From Syntrophomonas wolfei subsp. methylbutyratica (GTDB lineage Bacteria > Bacillota > Syntrophomonadia > Syntrophomonadales > Syntrophomonadaceae): a stretch of DNA of 64,000 bases. This document shows, piece by piece, positions 60,859 through 64,000 of the stretch. Positions within the stretch are counted from its first letter, which is position 1; every line of letters starts with the position of its first letter. The translations under genes were made by a program, and so were the position numbers. The stretch is from the NCBI RefSeq assembly GCF_001570625.1, contig NZ_BBQT01000001.1:248001-312000 (forward strand), given 5' to 3'. The notes below the pieces were generated by a model. The model was not told where the DNA came from. It saw nothing but the letters and a program-made list of their open reading frames with translations, and made no database searches.

Positions 60859-63333
60859 TTACTGCAATTCAACGCGAAGACAGATTACGGTCATATCATC
60901 GGCCGGTTTTCCTTTGCATATAGCCAGGGCTTTATTCATAATCATTTCTGCCAGGAGTTGTGGGTCGCTTTCGTCCACCTGGCTTAAAAAGTCCATTATC
61001 CAGGTTTCATTAAACTGACGGGATACCTCCAGAACTCCGTCGCTTACCATGACCAGTATATCCCGGGGGCAGAGGCTGTGTCTTTCGCTTACTACATCTA
61101 CATTCTCCAGTATTCCTATGGGCAGGGAGTGGGCGCTTATCATCCCTACCTTTTTATCTCTTTTTATATAAGAGGGCGCACTGCCTACCTTGATAAAATC
61201 CGCATCACCGCTATAGAGATCGACCATAATCATATCCAGGGTGGCAAAGCTCTCCTGGGCTGAACGAAGGAGTAATACCGTATTTATGGTATTTAGCGCT
61301 ACATCGCGCTGGAAACCGCTTTCCAAAAGGTTTTCCAGCAGTCTTACTGTAGCCTGGCTATCACCGCAGGCTTTTTCCCCCACCCCCATTCCATCACTGA
61401 GGGCTATTAACTCTTTTCCTTCTTTAAGACTGGCTATGGTAAAGCTGTCGCCGCAAACCGCTTCCTTGCCCACTTGTACCACCGCGCTATTTATCTTGTA
61501 GCTGCAGGCTCGGCTCATGGTAAATTTGCACTGCCCCCAGGCGCGGAAACGGGGACAGGTTTTTTCACAAACCTCCATCCTTTCTCCCAGGATGTTGGAA
61601 AAAGCGGGGGCAATGATATTTTCGCAAAATTCTCCTTCGCGACAAGGATCGGCCACTACATTCAGCAATAATTGCCCGTTGCTGCGCAGAGGAGTCATTT
61701 CTTTTATTTTAAGACCCTGTTGTTTGCTTTCTCTCAACAGTTTTTCTCTGAGCTCCAGGTCAAACTCGGCTTTTACAGTAATTTCCTGAGCCAGTTTTTT
61801 AATCAGCTGACTCACCCCTTTAAGCTGGATAGCCACTAGTTCCCGTGATTCGCAAAGCTTGTCGGACCAGTACTCGTTCAAGAGCAGGCGATCAAAGAGG
61901 TAGTTTATAGTGCTTATCATTTCCCGGGCATAAAGGCAACGTCGTTTAAAATCGCGGGGGGCTTTTTCATAGCTAAGTTCGGCCTTTTCAACAATAGAGA
62001 ATAGTTCCAAAATCTGCTGGGAGCTATGGTAAGAATCCCGGCCCCAGCAGATATCATAGCGCGAGCATTTCTCACAAAAGTTTTGCGAAACCTGTTCATA
62101 AAGGTAATTTAGATAAGCCGCCTGGTTGTTTTTTCTTTTCACTTCCATTTCCCCGCTAAAACTGCTGCTCAGTTCTTCAAAAACTGCTGCCAGGTTTTGG
62201 ATGCGGGTGCGAGCGCTTTCCTCCAGCTGATTGTCAATTATTTCACCTTGCTCCCTTAGGCTACTGCTTAAGGCTCCCAGGGCTTGCAGGGGCATTTTAT
62301 CCTGCAATGACTCCGGCAGTAGGAAAAACAAGAGGCTGGCTATGGCTGTTTCCCATATCCCCAGAATGGTAGCCGAGGTTTCCGGTATAAACATGGACAA
62401 GGCCATAGTTCCCAGCATGAAGCCCAAAACAATCCCCAGGCGGCCCAGATTTCTAAACAGCCCGGCCAGAAGACCGGAAACAGCATACATGCCCAGGCTC
62501 TGGGCAAAAATACTGGAAGAAATAGAAGGAATGATTCCGGTCATTACTCCAACTATGGTTCCCCCGCCGCAACCCCACAACAGGGCTGCCAGCATTATTC
62601 CCAACCGGCAGATTATGCTGCTGACACTTAAACCCGCTACCTCAACATTATTCAAACCCATGACCAGGCCTATGCCCAGAACTAAAAAGGCGGCAAACTC
62701 TTCAAAATTTAAGCTGGCCAGAGGTTTCCTCCGGGCCATGGCTTCATGGGCAACAATAAAAACGAAGCAAAGAACACCGGCTATCACCGCTTCAAAAACC
62801 ACTACCATTTCAGCATATAAGGAAAAATCGCCTCCCAGGAGAAAAAGGCTCTTGCACACAAATAGCACGGAAATGCTGACCAGAGGAAGCATCCACCAGG
62901 CTCTTTCCGGCAATATTGTCAGCCGGTGTAGCACTGCCAGCAAAATAAGCAAACTTAGTATACTGCTGCCCAAAGCAAAACCATGCAATACACTGGCCAT
63001 TCCCAGGCTGGCAAATACCAGCAATAAAAAGGCCCGGCCTTTCTGATTTCTGCCGAAAACAGCCAGATAGGCGTAAATAAAGGGAAGCAAATCACCCAGA
63101 ACGAAGGCCCGGGACAAAATCAACGCTCCCAACGCCAGGAGCAGGTTTTCCGGGTTTAACAGCGAGTGAAGAACAGTGGAACCTTCTTTTCTTATTAAGT
63201 CTCTTAAATAGGCTTGTCCCTTTCCCGACCTTTCTTTAAAAAGCCGCAGCCACTCATGCTTTTTGCCCCGGGGTCTATTGTCTGCTTTTTCGGCAACTCT
63301 CTGATAAGGATAAATCTCCGTTTTCCCCAGCAT
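60859..63333 (-). CDS. spoIIE: Stage II sporulation protein E (PP2C phosphatase)
   Basis: The product has about 824 residues. ATG 63333 has GGGGG five bases upstream; the ATG at 63345 directly abuts GGAG and is less likely. The N-terminal part up to about 330 has some ten membrane helices, the middle (about 330-590) is a regulatory region with a cysteine-rich stretch 'CEKCSRYDICWGRD', and the C-terminal PP2C domain (about 600-824) has 'ALSDGMGVGEKACGDS', 'TLDMIMVDLYSGDADFIKVGSAPSYI' and 'ILVMVSDGVLEV'. It dephosphorylates SpoIIAA to activate sigma-F in the forespore and takes part in polar division. Its presence shows a sporulation-type ancestry. Confidence 0.95.
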   Translation of the reverse strand: MLGKTEIYPYQRVAEKADNRPRGKKHEWLRLFKERSGKGQAYLRDLIRKEGSTVLHSLLNPENLLLALGALILSRAFVLGDLLPFIYAYLAVFGRNQKGRAFLLLVFASLGMASVLHGFALGSSILSLLILLAVLHRLTILPERAWWMLPLVSISVLFVCKSLFLLGGDFSLYAEMVVVFEAVIAGVLCFVFIVAHEAMARRKPLASLNFEEFAAFLVLGIGLVMGLNNVEVAGLSVSSIICRLGIMLAALLWGCGGGTIVGVMTGIIPSISSSIFAQSLGMYAVSGLLAGLFRNLGRLGIVLGFMLGTMALSMFIPETSATILGIWETAIASLLFFLLPESLQDKMPLQALGALSSSLREQGEIIDNQLEESARTRIQNLAAVFEELSSSFSGEMEVKRKNNQAAYLNYLYEQVSQNFCEKCSRYDICWGRDSYHSSQQILELFSIVEKAELSYEKAPRDFKRRCLYAREMISTINYLFDRLLLNEYWSDKLCESRELVAIQLKGVSQLIKKLAQEITVKAEFDLELREKLLRESKQQGLKIKEMTPLRSNGQLLLNVVADPCREGEFCENIIAPAFSNILGERMEVCEKTCPRFRAWGQCKFTMSRACSYKINSAVVQVGKEAVCGDSFTIASLKEGKELIALSDGMGVGEKACGDSQATVRLLENLLESGFQRDVALNTINTVLLLRSAQESFATLDMIMVDLYSGDADFIKVGSAPSYIKRDKKVGMISAHSLPIGILENVDVVSERHSLCPRDILVMVSDGVLEVSRQFNETWIMDFLSQVDESDPQLLAEMIMNKALAICKGKPADDMTVICLRVELQ

Positions 63334-63519
63334 TTTATCCCCCATCTCCGAACTTCTAATTTAGCTTAAGATGATTACGGCTTGTTTAAAGCCTTGTCCA
63401 CCTATTATAAACAAGAGGCGTTGGTAAATTTTGTAATTTGTGGACGAGCGTCTGGTTTTTTCTTTATACAAAATCTGCTGGGAAAATGCTATCTTTGCTA
63501 TTTTCCCTAAGCTTTTCAC
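63334..63519. other. spoIIE promoter region
   Basis: On the minus strand a TATAAT lies at about 63411-63406, some 75 bases before the start codon. No matching -35 is seen at 17 bases, as is also typical of Spo0A-activated spoIIE promoters, but no clear Spo0A box (TGTCGAA) was found. No gene is supported here. Confidence 0.4.
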
Positions 63520-63676
63520 TTGGGACACGGGGACAGGTCCCTTGTCCCAGAAACTGTTCGCTCTTCTTACTAACCCCCCATGGCCACAACCTTAATAGTG
63601 ACACCCACAGGGTCGAACACCAGGAGTACCCGCAGGGTGAGAGCCACAACCATTGATGAAAAGTGGGTTAGGTGAG
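63520..63676. repeat. Cluster of intergenic modules near the right end
   Basis: TTGGGACACGGGGACAGGTCCC with TTGTCCCAG (63521-63551) is a hairpin of the 'GGGGAC' family. Bases 63588-63640 match 19329-19381 in E1 with four differences over 53 bases. CCACAACCATTGATGAAAAGTG (63644 on) is the module seen at 39103 and 40873. Confidence 0.8.
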
Positions 63677-63677
63677 C

Positions 63678-63709
63678 AAAAAAAAAGGAGACTCGATTTC
63701 GGAGTCTCC
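63678..63709 (-). terminator. Intrinsic terminator of the FNT transporter gene
   Basis: On the minus strand GGAGACTC-CGAAATC-GAGTCTCC is followed by nine T. It lies about 115 bases after the stop codon at 63824. The bases between hold a smaller hairpin (CATCCAAGGATG, 63797-63808). Confidence 0.88.
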
Positions 63710-63823
63710 ACTGCTAGATAGCATTATATTAGCCAGCTATGGAATCATAGCTGATTTATCCATACAGGGTTATGCAAAATGAAACATTCAGCCCATCCAA
63801 GGATGGATTGTACGGGGAAAAAA

Positions 63824-64000
63824 TTATTTTTTCAAATAAATAAACCAGTAGAACATAGCTACAAATATAGAGCCGCCTACAATATTCCCCAATGTTACCG
63901 GAATAAGATTGGCATTGATAAAATTGCCATAGGTGAAGAAAGCAGTTACCTGCTCCGCAGTCATATTAAAAACTGAAACAGCCGTTCCATCTGCCCCTAT
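63824..64000 (-). CDS. Formate/nitrite transporter (FNT) family protein, C-terminal 58 residues
   Basis: The frame enters from beyond base 64000 and ends at TAA (63826-63824). The visible end contains 'EQVTAFFTYGNFINANLIPVTLGNIVGGSIFVAMFYW', where N-LIPVTLGNIVGG is the second conserved signature of the FNT channels (FocA, NirC, HSC). These carry formate, nitrite or hydrosulfide across the membrane. In a syntrophic or acetogenic anaerobe formate would be the natural guess, but the substrate cannot be read from this fragment. The 5' part lies outside the window. Confidence 0.88.
   Translation of the reverse strand: MGADGTAVSVFNMTAEQVTAFFTYGNFINANLIPVTLGNIVGGSIFVAMFYWFIYLKK

Noticed and set aside
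63334-63480. Spo0A box in front of spoIIE
   Set aside because: No TGTCGAA-like sequence was found at the expected distance from the TATAAT.

Overview
The window looks like a chromosomal segment of a spore-forming member of the Clostridia. Support comes from SpoIIE, SLH-domain surface proteins, CsaB and many proteins with the 'copper amine oxidase N-terminal' (stalk) domain. Gene content and order (spoIIE-tilS-ftsH-folP-folB-folK-pan-nad-coaX-dusB-greA-lysS) are typical of the Syntrophomonas/Desulfotomaculum-like Firmicutes. I lean to a Syntrophomonas-type genome, but this rests on recognition of protein families, not on a search.

Layout. (1) 0-13 kb, minus strand: a surface-protein region with two small secreted paralogues, an SLH protein with internal repeats, a probable operon of a TolC-like protein, a PQQ-type beta-propeller protein and two stalk-domain proteins, and a separately transcribed large stalk-domain protein. 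(2) 13.4-15.1 kb, plus strand: an ECF sigma factor and its zinc-finger anti-sigma factor. Two matching ECF-type promoters (GGAACTT-N16-GTCTAA) sit back to back in the divergent intergenic region, one facing the sigma gene and the other the big stalk protein. (3) 15-39 kb: envelope and cell-wall genes. These are an SLH-anchored subtilase, a small membrane exporter, a CapD-type sugar dehydratase, an O-antigen-ligase-like TPR protein, an SH3/AMIN amidase, an LCP ligase, a TagO/WecA-type transferase, CsaB, MurJ, a DUF5693 protein, and an MBOAT acyltransferase with its SGNH-like partner. A RelE/AbrB-type toxin-antitoxin pair lies between those last two. (4) 39-63 kb: a long minus-strand housekeeping block. 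Read in the direction of transcription it contains spoIIE, tilS, ftsH, an HD protein, folP-folB-folK, a DUF2520 oxidoreductase, panB-panC-panD, nadA-nadB-nadC, bioY behind a BirA operator, coaX, dusB, a three-gene set of unknown function, greA and lysS. (5) The right edge holds the 3' end of a formate/nitrite-type transporter gene with its terminator.

How the parts fit. TagO, LCP and CsaB would build, attach and pyruvylate the secondary wall polymer to which the SLH proteins bind. The ECF sigma factor probably controls at least one of the surface proteins. PanB/C/D, the DUF2520 enzyme and CoaX form a pantothenate-to-CoA route, and PanD and NadB both draw on aspartate.

A second theme is the intergenic DNA. 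Many gaps are filled with short recurring modules: a 100-370 bp MITE-like element in five copies, 29-bp hairpins of the 'GGGACGGT' type, a 50-bp palindromic module, heptamer arrays, and a 32-bp sequence present twice as exact inverted copies. These modules reach up to several start codons and make naive start calls too long. No rRNA, tRNA or CRISPR array was seen. All functions are inferred by eye from motifs.
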